Source: an uncultured Lachnospiraceae bacterium (GTDB lineage: Bacteria > Bacillota > Clostridia > Lachnospirales > Lachnospiraceae). From it: a stretch of 64,000 nucleotides of DNA. Position numbers and translations under genes: made by a program. Position 1 is the stretch's first letter, and the number at the start of each line of letters is the position of its first letter. Shown piece by piece: positions 42,272-51,748 of this stretch. Under the pieces are notes generated by a model. It saw nothing but the letters and a program-made list of their open reading frames with translations, made no database searches and had not been told where the DNA came from. The stretch is from contig CATKXR010000005.1 of the NCBI GenBank assembly GCA_949840805.1, positions 1 to 64,000 of the forward strand. Reading direction: 5' to 3'.

Positions 42272-43936
42272 TTACTCCTTTAGCATCCGCACCTGCGCCT
42301 TCACAATATCTCCCATCATCTGCTCCGCCTCATACATGCCGCTGCCCTCAAAGGCCTTGATCATAGCGTCATAGTTGGCGTCAAACTGCTCCGGCTTGCC
42401 GATCACACATCCGATCAGCCCCGACCAGGCGATCTCGTCCAGCTTCTTGGTGATATCCTCGATCTCGGCCGGCTTGGCATAGGCCCACACCGGGGAAAAG
42501 TCCGGGATCTCAAACTCATTTGGCTGCGGGAAAATGTCCAGCAAAAGTTCCACGCCCCAGGCCTTACAGGCAGCCTTCTGCTCATCGTTGTATTCTGCCA
42601 TCACCGCCTCCCGGCTTGCGGTGGTATAACCGTTGCCCGTGGGGTCCATCACCCCGTTTCCATAGGTGGGGAAGGGATAGGCATAGAATCCAACGCCTGT
42701 CTTCTTGGCATAATCCTTATCGGAATTGGAGGCATCAATCTCCTCCTGGGAACGATACCGCTTTCCGTTCTCGTCCACCGAATAGTTGATACCCTCCACA
42801 CCCCAGTTCACCAGCACCTGCCCCTCATCGGAACAGAGATAATCCAAAAACTTGATGGCCTCCTCCGGGTACTTGCAGGCCGTGGTGATGGCCACGCCCT
42901 GGCCCGTGGTAAGACCCTGGCTCATAAGAGATGGACATTTCACATCCTCGCTGATGGTCACCGGCAGCGGCGCATAGGTTTTGTCCATCTTGCCGTCTGC
43001 GATCAGCACCCGCTCTGCATCCACATAGTCCCAGTCCTTATCCACCAGAGCCAGCACACGGCCAGAGGATATCTTGGCGATATAATCCTCATGGGTCTGG
43101 GTGGCAAACTCATGGTCCAGCACGCCTTCCTGGTACATCCGGTTCAGCCAGCGGAAATACTCCCGCTCCGCATCCGAACGGAACTTATACATGGCATTGT
43201 ACTCGTCATCGATCAGCCACTGCCCGTTGTCCGGCTGCCCGTCAGCGATAAAGCCTGCCGGGTTGCCCAGAGTGATCAGCCAGTGCCAGTCTGAGGTGGA
43301 AAGGGTAATTCCGATGGTGTCGAGTCCATCCTCTGTCTTGGGATGGGCCGCCATGTAATCCTTTAGCATTTTCTCCAGATCGTCCAACGTCCGGGGCACC
43401 TGATAATCATTCTCCTTTAACACCGCCCATTGAATCTGGGCATTTCCCGCATCCTTAAAGGGAGTGGCTCCCATGGGATAGGAGGAAAGCTGATAGATAG
43501 ACGGATCTTCTGCCGAATATTTCAGTTTGTCAAACTCATCTCCGTACATCTTTTTGATGTTGGGCCCATACTCTTCAATCAAATCCGTCAGATCCAGAAG
43601 GGCCCCTGCCTCCACCAGGCTGGCCACATCCCCCTTGGCATAGATCATATCCGGAAAATTCTGCTCCGCAATCATCAGAGCCACCTTCATGTCATCCGCA
43701 GCCACAGGATAATCCACCTTCAGCCGGATTCCGGTCTTTTCCGTCAGCTTCTGTGCCACCGGATTGTCCCAGAGATCCTCCTCCCCGTCCTTGTTGAAAA
43801 ATTCCAGCTCTAAAACCCCATCCTCGGCATAACCGCCGCCGGACGTGGCCGCCGAACCGCAGCCGGACAAAACACCGGCACATAAAGAAATGGCAAACGC
43901 AAAAGCCATGCATCGTTTTTCTCTAAAATTCTTCAT
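42272..43936 (-). CDS. Extracellular sugar-binding lipoprotein (LplA-like)
   Basis: The start at ATG 43936 has GGAGGAAGAG upstream. The 554-residue protein has a lipoprotein signal with lipobox LSGC (about residue 25). Two lobes follow with the usual LplA-like features (LTEKTGIRLKVDYP, the WGVEGINYSVDENGKRY motif, YAYPFPTYGNG). It delivers an oligosaccharide to the two permeases encoded upstream. Third gene of the transporter operon. Confidence 0.9.
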   Translation of the reverse strand: MKNFREKRCMAFAFAISLCAGVLSGCGSAATSGGGYAEDGVLELEFFNKDGEEDLWDNPVAQKLTEKTGIRLKVDYPVAADDMKVALMIAEQNFPDMIYAKGDVASLVEAGALLDLTDLIEEYGPNIKKMYGDEFDKLKYSAEDPSIYQLSSYPMGATPFKDAGNAQIQWAVLKENDYQVPRTLDDLEKMLKDYMAAHPKTEDGLDTIGITLSTSDWHWLITLGNPAGFIADGQPDNGQWLIDDEYNAMYKFRSDAEREYFRWLNRMYQEGVLDHEFATQTHEDYIAKISSGRVLALVDKDWDYVDAERVLIADGKMDKTYAPLPVTISEDVKCPSLMSQGLTTGQGVAITTACKYPEEAIKFLDYLCSDEGQVLVNWGVEGINYSVDENGKRYRSQEEIDASNSDKDYAKKTGVGFYAYPFPTYGNGVMDPTGNGYTTASREAVMAEYNDEQKAACKAWGVELLLDIFPQPNEFEIPDFSPVWAYAKPAEIEDITKKLDEIAWSGLIGCVIGKPEQFDANYDAMIKAFEGSGMYEAEQMMGDIVKAQVRMLKE

Positions 43937-44012
43937 ATTTTTCACTCTTCCTCCAATCATAACCGCCTTCGATCCTTGCGGCTGCCTCCAGTCTTTACAT
44001 GACCTGCTTTTG

Positions 44013-44888
44013 TCAATCCTTTACTGCCCCCAGAGTCATACCGCCCACAAAATACTTCTGTAAAAACGGATACACGATCAGAATCGGTAAAGTGGCCACC
44101 ACGGTGACAGCCATTCTCACGGACATGGGGCTCACCGTATTCTGCACCAGTCCCATGCTGGCCGCGTGGGTGTCCACCTTAATCTCCGCCGACTGCATGA
44201 CCTCATACAATACATACTGCAAGGTAGGCAATTCCCTGGCATACAGGTAGGTGTCCATAAAGGAGTTCCACTGTCCCACTGCCACAAACAGGGCCACCGT
44301 AGCCAGCACCGGCTTGCACAGGGGAAGAATTATTTTATACCATATCACAAAATCATTGGCGCCGTCAATCTTGGCCGCCTCCTGCAGAGCCATGGGCATC
44401 CCCTCGATAAAGGAACGCATGAGAATCACATTGTAGACCCAGATCAGTCCGGGAATGATGTACACCCAGAAATTCTGTCCCATCCGCAGGGTGCGCATAA
44501 TCAAAAGATACTCCGGAATCATGCCGCCGCTCACATACATGGTCACGATAAAAATGATGGTAAAGGATTTATTGAAATAGAAATCCTTCCGGCTCAGCAC
44601 ATAGGCCAGCATGGAGGTGCAGATCACACCCAGCCCCGTGCCCACCAGGGTGCGCACCACAGAGAGAATCAATGGCTGGACCATATTGTTTTCCGAAAAA
44701 ATATACTGGTAATTGCTCAGGGTAAACACCCTGGGAATGATGAAATTGATCCCTCTCATGGTATCCATGGGATCGTTGAGAGAGATGGCCAGCACGTTCA
44801 AAAACGGATACACCGTAATCACAATCAGCACGCAAAAGCCTGCCAGCAGTATGTAGTCAAACGCTGTCTTTTTCGATTCAAGCTTCAT
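44013..44888 (-). CDS. Sugar ABC permease, LplC/CarB type
   Basis: A 291-residue protein from ATG 44888, with AAGGAGGTG upstream. Six membrane helices. The EAA loop for ATPase docking is LQEAAKIDGANDFVIWYKII. The C-terminal QKYFVGGMTLGAVKD is diagnostic of the LplC-type family. Its ATPase is not encoded here and must be a shared MsmK-like protein elsewhere. Confidence 0.9.
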   Translation of the reverse strand: MKLESKKTAFDYILLAGFCVLIVITVYPFLNVLAISLNDPMDTMRGINFIIPRVFTLSNYQYIFSENNMVQPLILSVVRTLVGTGLGVICTSMLAYVLSRKDFYFNKSFTIIFIVTMYVSGGMIPEYLLIMRTLRMGQNFWVYIIPGLIWVYNVILMRSFIEGMPMALQEAAKIDGANDFVIWYKIILPLCKPVLATVALFVAVGQWNSFMDTYLYARELPTLQYVLYEVMQSAEIKVDTHAASMGLVQNTVSPMSVRMAVTVVATLPILIVYPFLQKYFVGGMTLGAVKD

Positions 44889-44901
44889 GTCATGCACCTC
44901 C

Positions 44902-45840
44902 TTAGACCAGTTTGTCTTCCCCGAACATGCCGGCGATCTTGTTGGCAATGAACAGGAGAATGATTCCCACTACCGACTGGAACATGCCGATGGCCGTACC
45001 AAGCCCGTAATTGTTGGATCCGATACCGCGGACATAGGCAAACCAGGAAAGCACCATGGCGTGATCCTGGACAATGCCGTTGCTGAGGAGCATCTGCCGC
45101 TCCATGCCTACGTTTAAGGCGCTTCCGATACTCATGATCAAAAGCACAATGGCCGTTGGCTTCACCCCCGGCAGGGTGATATGCCAGATCTGCTGGAACC
45201 GGTTGGCTCCGTCCACCTTGGCCGCCTCGTAGATCCCCTGGTCAATGCCTGCCATGGCCGACAGATAGATGATGGCGTCCCAGCCCACCTCCTTCCACAC
45301 ATTGATCAGGCACACCACAATCCAGAACATAGGCGAATTGCTGCTCATCAGATGGAGCCTTGTGCCTCCAAGCATGGTCTCTAAAGCGCCGCCGTCATTC
45401 AAAAACATTTTGGCAATACTTGCGATAATAACCCAGGAAACAAAGTGGGGCAGATAGGACACGGTCTGGGTGAATTTCTTGAACTTCTGCATCCGGATCT
45501 CATTGAGCATCAGGGCAAAGAGAATCGCCCCCGCCGTCCCCAGCCCAATCCCCAGGATACTGATAAAGATGGTGTTAATCATAGTCTGGGCAAACAGACG
45601 ATCCGTGAATGCTGTCACAAAATTCCCGAAACCAACAAACGGCCTTTCCCATACAGACATGGCAAAAGTCTTTGGAGTCACCTCCTGGAACGCCATGGTC
45701 CAGCCCCACAGGGGAATATACTTGAAAATGATCAGCCAGATCAGAAACGGAACCGACATCATCAGCAAAAAGCGCTGCTTGTACATCAGCTCCCAGCTGA
45801 ACTTTTCCTTTGCCGCCGGGTTCTTTTTCGGTTTTTTCAT
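44902..45840 (-). CDS. Sugar ABC permease, LplB type
   Basis: A 312-residue protein with six membrane helices. The EAA loop is IYEAAKVDGANRFQQIWHIT. The N-terminal LLMMSVPFLIWLIIFKYIPL and the C-terminal region around GTAIGMFQSVVGIILL are typical LplB. GGGAGG precedes ATG 45840. It is the first gene of the transporter operon and partners the LplC-type permease 13 bp downstream. Confidence 0.9.
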   Translation of the reverse strand: MKKPKKNPAAKEKFSWELMYKQRFLLMMSVPFLIWLIIFKYIPLWGWTMAFQEVTPKTFAMSVWERPFVGFGNFVTAFTDRLFAQTMINTIFISILGIGLGTAGAILFALMLNEIRMQKFKKFTQTVSYLPHFVSWVIIASIAKMFLNDGGALETMLGGTRLHLMSSNSPMFWIVVCLINVWKEVGWDAIIYLSAMAGIDQGIYEAAKVDGANRFQQIWHITLPGVKPTAIVLLIMSIGSALNVGMERQMLLSNGIVQDHAMVLSWFAYVRGIGSNNYGLGTAIGMFQSVVGIILLFIANKIAGMFGEDKLV

Positions 45841-45889
45841 ACCGATTACCTCCCTTGTTTTTTCTTAATAATAATTATAAAAATCAAGG

Positions 45890-45924
45890 GCAAAATAAAA
45901 AACCCCGAAATTCAGAGGGGTTTT
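45890..45924 (-). terminator. Terminator upstream of the ABC operon
   Basis: On the minus strand AAAACCCCTC and GAGGGGTTTT-like arms (45899-45924) are followed by TTATTTTG. It closes whatever transcript comes from the broken genes or the lipoprotein operon. Confidence 0.75.
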
Positions 45925-45939
45925 CCATGAAAATTCTAA

Positions 45940-46032
45940 CATGCTTTCCGTCACTTGAATATAAAGCTTATCATCAGGCCTTTCGGCCACAAAATCCACC
46001 TCCATCTCTCCCACCTTCTCCACATAGACCCG
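45940..46032 (-). pseudogene. Relic of a DUF4143 AAA-family ATPase gene
   Basis: The minus strand encodes RVYVEKVGEMEVDFVAERPD followed by DKLYIQVTESM, matching the conserved C-terminal DUF4143 block of AAA_14/DUF4143 proteins (typically KVYVGK...EVDFVA...YIQVTESM). A TAG lies immediately upstream and the frame loses similarity after TESM. Only about 31 of some 400 codons remain. Confidence 0.65.
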
Positions 46033-46111
46033 ATACTATCTGATAATCCACGGAATCGAGACCCTGTGTGTTAATTACATGAAACAGAAGCTCCATCAAA
46101 TTTAATTTCAT
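45974..46111 (-). pseudogene. Truncated start of a gene, possibly RpiR-like
   Basis: GGGAGG lies nine bases before ATG 46111, and the frame opens MKLNLMELLFHVINTQGLDS, then reads out of frame through the DUF4143 relic and stops after 45 codons. The opening resembles the N-termini of some MurR/RpiR-type regulators, but this is a weak guess. The bases from 46112 to 46215 hold no recognisable gene. Confidence 0.35.
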
Positions 46112-46215
46112 ACAATCATCCTCCCGTATCCCAGTGCGCTCATATTGATATGACTAACATCAAACCGCACAAAGATCAACAGGAAAATACAACTGGACTG
46201 CTCCGATGCCTGAGC

Positions 46216-47655
46216 TTAAAATCCCACCACCTGCCCGTCCGCCGCCTTTATGGACACCAGCAGATTACGCTTTTTGGCATACTCCTGCAGGGGGCTGCCA
46301 TTATCCAGTTTATCCCAGTTCTGATCTGTGATCACCACATCCCCATAAAAGCTCCACACCGGCTCCAGCCGTCCCCGGTCGGTGGTGTTTCCCTGGTCAA
46401 CCTCATAGGTCAGGAGGTATTCCAGCCTGACCTCCGACACCAATATATAGGTGCGGGGTTCAGGGGATACGGGGAGCAGCGTGGAGGGTCGGATACTTTC
46501 GGTCTCCCACTCCGATGTTGTGCTGTCCGCAGCCTGGAGCTGGCTTTTATCCCCGGCTTTAGCCTTAGTCCTGCCGCTGTCCGCGGCCTGGAGCTGGCTC
46601 ACCTCATCCACGTCGGGAATCCCCGGCTTACTTTGCTCAAAATATGTCTTGGCGTACTGTTCAAAAATCTCAGTGACGGCTGAGAACGGCAGCAAAAAGC
46701 CTTCCTCCTCCCGCTCCTTCACCACGGTTTCCCGGTTGATATCCTTGAGTTCCACCAACTCTCCGTCCTGGGCGTAGACGAATTCCACATACTGGCTCAG
46801 GGCCGGGCCCATCCCCCAGGCCGCCCCGCCGCCGGAGGGCTCCGGTATCCCGTCCACATTCCGGCAGTAGCTCAGTTTTAAACCATACCGGCCGTCCGGG
46901 ACCCACATGTAATCCGTGGATCTGGACAGAGCCCGCCACTGGCTGCTTCTCAGCTCAAAATGCTCCAGTCCCAGGCCGGCCAGGATTTTCTCCGCCTTTT
47001 TCTGCATTTCCCCCTCAATCTGTTCCTGTTCCTGTGCGCTAAGCGTCATATCCGAAAGGTCCGTAGCATCAAAGCTGTCCCCGCTGCCATGGGAGAGCTG
47101 GCGCTGGTTCAGCCAGATGAGCGGCGTTTCGCCGCCGGGTCCCTTGCTGAAGGACACAAAGTACTGGTCGTCCTTTGATGTGCAGCTGTTGAGGTCCGTG
47201 TTCTTCTCCGGCGGATATTCGTTCTCATTCCACTGGATTCCCTCTGCCTCGGACACCACTTCCTTAAACCGGGTGAAATCCTCCTCCGTATAGGGCATTT
47301 CCCGCTCCACCTGCAGCACGGGCGCGGCGTAAGCCTCCGGCACCTTCACCGCAGCGTCGGCCTCCAGCCTCATGGTTTCACCGATCAGCTTCGTCTCGTA
47401 GCGGGCCGGCGCCTCCGTCTGCTCCGCCAGGCGTTTCTCCGGTTCCTTCGCGTCTGCTCCCTTTGTCTCTCCCCCGGCGTCGGATATCTCTTTGCCGCCC
47501 TGGGGCTGTTCCGCCTGGGATGTGCGCTCTGCGATCACCGGTTCCCCCTGCTGCGAAGAACAGCCTGTCTGCGCTGCCAGAATAGCGGCGGCGCACAAAG
47601 CCAGCCCTGCCGGGAGGCAGAAACGCCTCCAGTTTCCACGATTCTCCTTATCCAT
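46216..47655 (-). CDS. Lipoprotein of a two-component operon, unknown function
   Basis: The start at ATG 47655 has AAAGGAG upstream. The 479-residue protein has a lipoprotein signal (AAQTGCSSQQ), then a low-complexity acidic stretch, then a folded region from about residue 85 with aromatic-rich strands. SQLQAADS occurs twice within a linker near residues 370-400. DUF6034-like lipoproteins of Lachnospiraceae look similar. It follows the kinase gene and is probably the effector or sensor partner of that system. Confidence 0.75.
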   Translation of the reverse strand: MDKENRGNWRRFCLPAGLALCAAAILAAQTGCSSQQGEPVIAERTSQAEQPQGGKEISDAGGETKGADAKEPEKRLAEQTEAPARYETKLIGETMRLEADAAVKVPEAYAAPVLQVEREMPYTEEDFTRFKEVVSEAEGIQWNENEYPPEKNTDLNSCTSKDDQYFVSFSKGPGGETPLIWLNQRQLSHGSGDSFDATDLSDMTLSAQEQEQIEGEMQKKAEKILAGLGLEHFELRSSQWRALSRSTDYMWVPDGRYGLKLSYCRNVDGIPEPSGGGAAWGMGPALSQYVEFVYAQDGELVELKDINRETVVKEREEEGFLLPFSAVTEIFEQYAKTYFEQSKPGIPDVDEVSQLQAADSGRTKAKAGDKSQLQAADSTTSEWETESIRPSTLLPVSPEPRTYILVSEVRLEYLLTYEVDQGNTTDRGRLEPVWSFYGDVVITDQNWDKLDNGSPLQEYAKKRNLLVSIKAADGQVVGF

Positions 47656-47808
47656 CTTGTCATAGCTCCTTTCCCGGAAACCGCTTCCTGCCCGGTTTCC
47701 TCTCCTGATGACTCCATGATAACAGACATGGTCCGCAAAGAAATCACCGGCATGTAAAATAGTTGTAAAAACCGCATCTCTTCTGTTTTCCGGCGCTCCC
47801 ATTCCCTT

Positions 47809-49149
47809 TTAAGGAAATGTTACCGACACCCGAGTCCCCTCCCCCACCTTGCTCTCGATCTCCATGGTTCCCCCGTGGAGCTGCACGATGCGCTGTCCCA
47901 GGGCCAGCCCCAGGCCAGAGCCGCCCTCGCTGCGGCTGCGGGACTTGTCCGCCATGTAAAATGCCTCCGTCACATGAGGCAGGTCCTTCTCCGGGATTCC
48001 GCAGCCCTTGTCCTCCACCGTCACCGTCCGCCCGCAGGCGCTCACAAGCACCTCCCCGCCCGGGTCGGAGGCCTTACAGCCGTTGTGAACCAGATTGACA
48101 AACAAGCTGCACAGCAGCTCCCGGTCGCCCAGAATCCGCATGTCCTCCTGAAGTTCCACACGCAAAGCCACGTCCCTGGCGGCAGGCAGCGCCCTCGTCT
48201 CCTCCCGCACCTGATCCAGCAGGTCTCTCAGGGACAGCTCTTCCCTCCGGATGGCCTCGTTCTCATACATGCCCACCAGCGCCAGCAGCTTGGCGCTCAT
48301 CTGCTCCATGCGCACGCCTGCGCTGTGGATATTTTGCAGCGCCTGCTTTTTCTGCCGCTCCGAAAGGCGCACGCTTAACAGGCTTTCCGAGTATCCCATG
48401 ATGGATGTCACCGGCGTTTTCATCTCATGGGCCAGAGCGCCTAACAGCAGCTCCAGGTTCTCCACCTGCGCCTCCACCTGCTCCGACATACGGTTAAACG
48501 CCTCTCCCACCTGGGCAATCTCGTCCCGCCCATGCACCTTCACCTTACTGCCCAGCTCCCCGCAGCTGATGGCGGCCGCCGCCTGGCGCAGCTCCTCCAG
48601 GGACTTTAAGGCCCGTCCAAGGCACAAGGCGAAGATCACGGCCGCTGCCAGGGAAACGCCGCCGAACACGGTCAAATACAGCCCCGCCTGCCGCTCCAAC
48701 AGCTCCCAGGAATCCGAGATGTCCCGGGCCGCCAGCACCTCGAAGCCGTCCGGGTATTCCAGGGCCCGGCGCAGCAGCAGGATATGCTTTTTGCCTAGCT
48801 CCTGAACCATGTACTCTCCCTTCAGGCCGCTTAGGTTTACAATATCGTAATCGGTCTGATTGGCGATGCACACGCCGTCCTTGATCAGCGCGTAACCGCT
48901 CTGGTAACAGCGGCCGAACTGATACTTCAAATACGCATCCCGGGCGATCTCGCCCATGTTCTCAAAGTCCTCCCGGGTTCCCACCTGCCGGAAGGCCCTA
49001 CCTGCGATCCGCAGCTTTTCCCGCTCGCTCTCCACCTGCACCGACAGGCTGTATTCCTTAAGACGCGCGATGGAAAATGCCGCGCAGGCGCCCATGGAGA
49101 CCGCCAGGATGAAAAATACCAGCAGCACCAGTTTTGTCTTCAGTTTCAT
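47809..49149 (-). CDS. Membrane sensor histidine kinase (HisKA type)
   Basis: A 446-residue kinase. Two membrane helices (about 7-28 and 156-178) frame a short extracellular sensor. HAMP is at 180-230. The dimerisation helix has the phosphohistidine in GALAHEMKTPVTS. The ATPase has NLVHNGCKA, VEDKGCGIP and SGLGLALGQR. Its ATG overlaps the regulator stop (ATGA). It phosphorylates the OmpR-type partner. The signal is unknown. Confidence 0.92.
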   Translation of the reverse strand: MKLKTKLVLLVFFILAVSMGACAAFSIARLKEYSLSVQVESEREKLRIAGRAFRQVGTREDFENMGEIARDAYLKYQFGRCYQSGYALIKDGVCIANQTDYDIVNLSGLKGEYMVQELGKKHILLLRRALEYPDGFEVLAARDISDSWELLERQAGLYLTVFGGVSLAAAVIFALCLGRALKSLEELRQAAAAISCGELGSKVKVHGRDEIAQVGEAFNRMSEQVEAQVENLELLLGALAHEMKTPVTSIMGYSESLLSVRLSERQKKQALQNIHSAGVRMEQMSAKLLALVGMYENEAIRREELSLRDLLDQVREETRALPAARDVALRVELQEDMRILGDRELLCSLFVNLVHNGCKASDPGGEVLVSACGRTVTVEDKGCGIPEKDLPHVTEAFYMADKSRSRSEGGSGLGLALGQRIVQLHGGTMEIESKVGEGTRVSVTFP

Positions 49150-49820
49150 AGGCCGTCGTCCTCAAACATATATCCCGCCTTGGGGATCGTCTTGATCGCC
49201 CCGGCGCTTTTCAGTTTCTTGCGCAGCTTGGCCACATGGACGTCCACGGTCCTGGTCTCCCCGTAAAAGTCGCTGCCCCAGACCAGATCCAGCAGCCGGT
49301 CCCTGCCCAGCACCACGTTCCGGTTTTTCAGGAACACGGTCAGCAGGCCGAACTCCATGGGCTTTAGGTCCACCTCGGCTCCTCCTTCCCAGACACGGTG
49401 CATGTTTAAGTCCACCACCAGATCGCCATAACGGAGCTCCGGTTTCATTTTCCCGGTCCGCTCCAGCACTTTTTCCATGCGGACCAGCAGCTCCAGCACC
49501 TCGAAGGGCTTGACAATATAATCCTCCGCCCCCAGCTTCAGCCCCCGCACCTTGGACGTCACGTCAGCCTTTGCCGTCAGGTAGATCACCGGAATGCGTT
49601 TTCCCTGAAACAGCTCCATCAGCGCAAAGCCGTCCATCCCCGGCAGCATGATATCCACCAGGGCCAGGTCAGCGGCCTCCTGTCCCTGTTCCTGCAGAAG
49701 CCCGGCCGCCTCATTGCCGTCGTAAACGGCCCTCGTCTCGTATCCCGCCGCTTCCAGATTCATGCAGATCAGATCCGAAATGATCCTCTCGTCCTCCACT
49801 ACCAGTATCCTGTTCTTCAC
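49146..49820 (-). CDS. OmpR/PhoB-family response regulator
   Basis: About 224 residues. The start is set at GTG 49820, six bases from GGGAGG; an ATG at 49826 directly touches that site and is less likely. The receiver domain has the phospho-aspartate in LALVDIMLPGMDG and the Lys-Pro pair in YIVKPFEV. The C-terminal winged helix (KPMEFGLLTVFLKNRN, TRTVDVHVAKLRKKL) binds DNA. It is first in the regulator-kinase-lipoprotein operon. Confidence 0.92.
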   Translation of the reverse strand: MKNRILVVEDERIISDLICMNLEAAGYETRAVYDGNEAAGLLQEQGQEAADLALVDIMLPGMDGFALMELFQGKRIPVIYLTAKADVTSKVRGLKLGAEDYIVKPFEVLELLVRMEKVLERTGKMKPELRYGDLVVDLNMHRVWEGGAEVDLKPMEFGLLTVFLKNRNVVLGRDRLLDLVWGSDFYGETRTVDVHVAKLRKKLKSAGAIKTIPKAGYMFEDDGL

Positions 49821-49826
49821 GCTCAT

Positions 49827-50172
49827 CCTCCCTGTATGCCCTTTGATATCTTAATTCTACCATCAATCACACCTAAAAATCTTTACCAAAATGTAAAATA
49901 CGGGCATCCGGCCACTCACGGAAGAGAAAATTTATGGCTAAATAACATCTTTTACCAGCGGCTCGGACGCAGAAGAGATTGGCTGCACCCTTCCCACTGC
50001 CGGGCGGGTCAGGGACTTTCCCCCCTTAGAACGTGCGCCCGCCGGGCGCACATAAACAAAGAATTCCAGCAACATCCAATGTGCCGGAATTCCTTATTTT
50101 CAGCAATTAACCCGATATTCTTTTCCTATCCTTTGCATCAAATATACGGTTCACCTTTCTGCTATATTCCCC
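49827..50172. other. Intergenic region with two hairpins
   Basis: No gene was seen. GTGCGCCC-GCC-GGGCGCAC (50033-50051) is a perfect GC-rich stem. The hairpin at 50061-50093 is listed as a terminator. The remainder should hold the promoter for the two-component operon, but no clear -35/-10 pair was found. Confidence 0.5.
50058..50100 (-). terminator. Terminator of the GH5/wall-binding operon
   Basis: GAATTCC and GGAATTC with inner AGCA/TGC pairing form a stem, followed on the minus strand by TTCTTTG. It lies about 75 bp after the wall-binding-repeat gene. Confidence 0.55.
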
Positions 50173-51729
50173 CTATTTCTCATCCACATGCACGGTCGCC
50201 ACATAATCCGTCACATCGTAATGGGTGCCTTCCACCTTGATATTCCCTTTCTTCTTCACCTTGCCGGATTTGTTGACAATCACAGTTTCCCCTGCACGGA
50301 TCAGAGGTTCTGCACCGGTTCTCACCGTCACATCCCCGTCATCCTCCCGGATATCGTCCTTGTCATAGATATCCTTATCCATAGTAAAGATTTCCCATCC
50401 GGAATCCGAGTGGAGCATGGCGCCGTCATCACCGTAGATGTGATCGTCCACCAACACATTGGCATAGGCCCAGCCTGCATTGCTGAAATGATAGGTCTCC
50501 GATTCCCCGTCCACAGACAGATGGATCCTCTTCCCCTTAACCATCTGCCCCAGCGTCCCTTCATTCTGGCTCAGATAATAGATTCCTGCAGGCCGGGCGT
50601 TGCCCCCTGTCCCGATCACTCCTGTGCCGGTAAAATCAAATTCGCTTTCCGCAAAGGGACTTCCGCTGACATCATTGTCTCCGGTGCTGATAAGCCCGGT
50701 CACCAGATGACCGTAATCGTCAAAGAAATAGATCTGTCCGTCAATTTTTTTCCAGCCAAGAACCCCATCGCTGTCCTTGCCGCCCTCATTGTACAGATAG
50801 CCATCCTCCTTGTCGCAGTAAAACCAGTGGGGATCTCCGCTTCCGTCTGTATCCGGATCCGTGGTATACAGCCAGCCGGTAGCCATAATGCCCGTAACCT
50901 CATCGTAATAACGGTTTATTCCCAGATTGTCCCGGCTGCTGTCATTTCCCGGACGGTTGGGATTGTAGGAATGAATCGCCGGCGCCCAGCCTGTCAGCAT
51001 GACGCCGTTCTCGTCAAATCCGAACTGCTGCCCGTTTTCCAGTTTGGACTCATCGGACCGCTTCATCTTTCCGTCCCATCCAAAATAAAACATCTCATAG
51101 CCGTCATAGGATTTGGACGGGTTGTCTAAAATCTCATCGTCCGGATCATCCGGCACCATCAGATACTGCCACTGGGTATGGACATAGCCCTGATTTTCAT
51201 TGCCCAGATAATAAGTGTCATAGTTTCCGTCATTATTTAATATCTTCTGCCACCCGCTGAGCATATGGCCCTCATCGTCAAAGAAATACTTCTGCATTTC
51301 CCCGGCCCTGTCCTTGATATGATAGGCATGGTTCTCCTGCTTCTTTGCCTTGCCCTTAGGCCCGATATAATACCAGATTGTGTCCACATCCTCATCCCAG
51401 AGCCCGTCTGCATTGGACTGGGAGGCCCAACAGTTTACCACACGTACACCTTTTTCATCCACATAATAGATATCATCTCCATCATCAACAACCGTGCCGG
51501 CTGCCATATAACCGTCATCGTCCAGATAGTAATGGTTCCTATCTTTTCCCAGGACCCAGGTGCTTGTCTTTTTTTCTCCGTTGGAATCCAGGCAGGCCCA
51601 TCGCCCATCCGCTTCCTGCACCCATCCGGTTTTCTCCGATTCTTCCTCCCCGAAGGCAGGAAGAATCATGGAGGCGGAGAGCAGGGATATCATACATACT
51701 GCAAATGCTTGCTGCAGTGTCCTTTTCAT
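50173..51729 (-). CDS. Secreted cell-wall-binding-repeat protein
   Basis: The start at ATG 51729 follows AAAGGGG. The 518-residue protein has a signal peptide ending near ILPAFG. The mature part is almost entirely choline-binding-like aromatic repeats (NHYYLDDDGYMAAG, YFFDDEGHMLSGW, YYDEVTGIMATGW, IYFFDDYGHLVTG). They carry Asp-rich insertions and have variable length. No catalytic domain is visible. The repeats normally hold proteins to wall polysaccharide. It lies 19 bp after the GH5 gene and is probably its co-secreted partner. What it binds is not known. Confidence 0.85.
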   Translation of the reverse strand: MKRTLQQAFAVCMISLLSASMILPAFGEEESEKTGWVQEADGRWACLDSNGEKKTSTWVLGKDRNHYYLDDDGYMAAGTVVDDGDDIYYVDEKGVRVVNCWASQSNADGLWDEDVDTIWYYIGPKGKAKKQENHAYHIKDRAGEMQKYFFDDEGHMLSGWQKILNNDGNYDTYYLGNENQGYVHTQWQYLMVPDDPDDEILDNPSKSYDGYEMFYFGWDGKMKRSDESKLENGQQFGFDENGVMLTGWAPAIHSYNPNRPGNDSSRDNLGINRYYDEVTGIMATGWLYTTDPDTDGSGDPHWFYCDKEDGYLYNEGGKDSDGVLGWKKIDGQIYFFDDYGHLVTGLISTGDNDVSGSPFAESEFDFTGTGVIGTGGNARPAGIYYLSQNEGTLGQMVKGKRIHLSVDGESETYHFSNAGWAYANVLVDDHIYGDDGAMLHSDSGWEIFTMDKDIYDKDDIREDDGDVTVRTGAEPLIRAGETVIVNKSGKVKKKGNIKVEGTHYDVTDYVATVHVDEK

Positions 51730-51748
51730 CTCTGTTTCCCCTTTCTGT

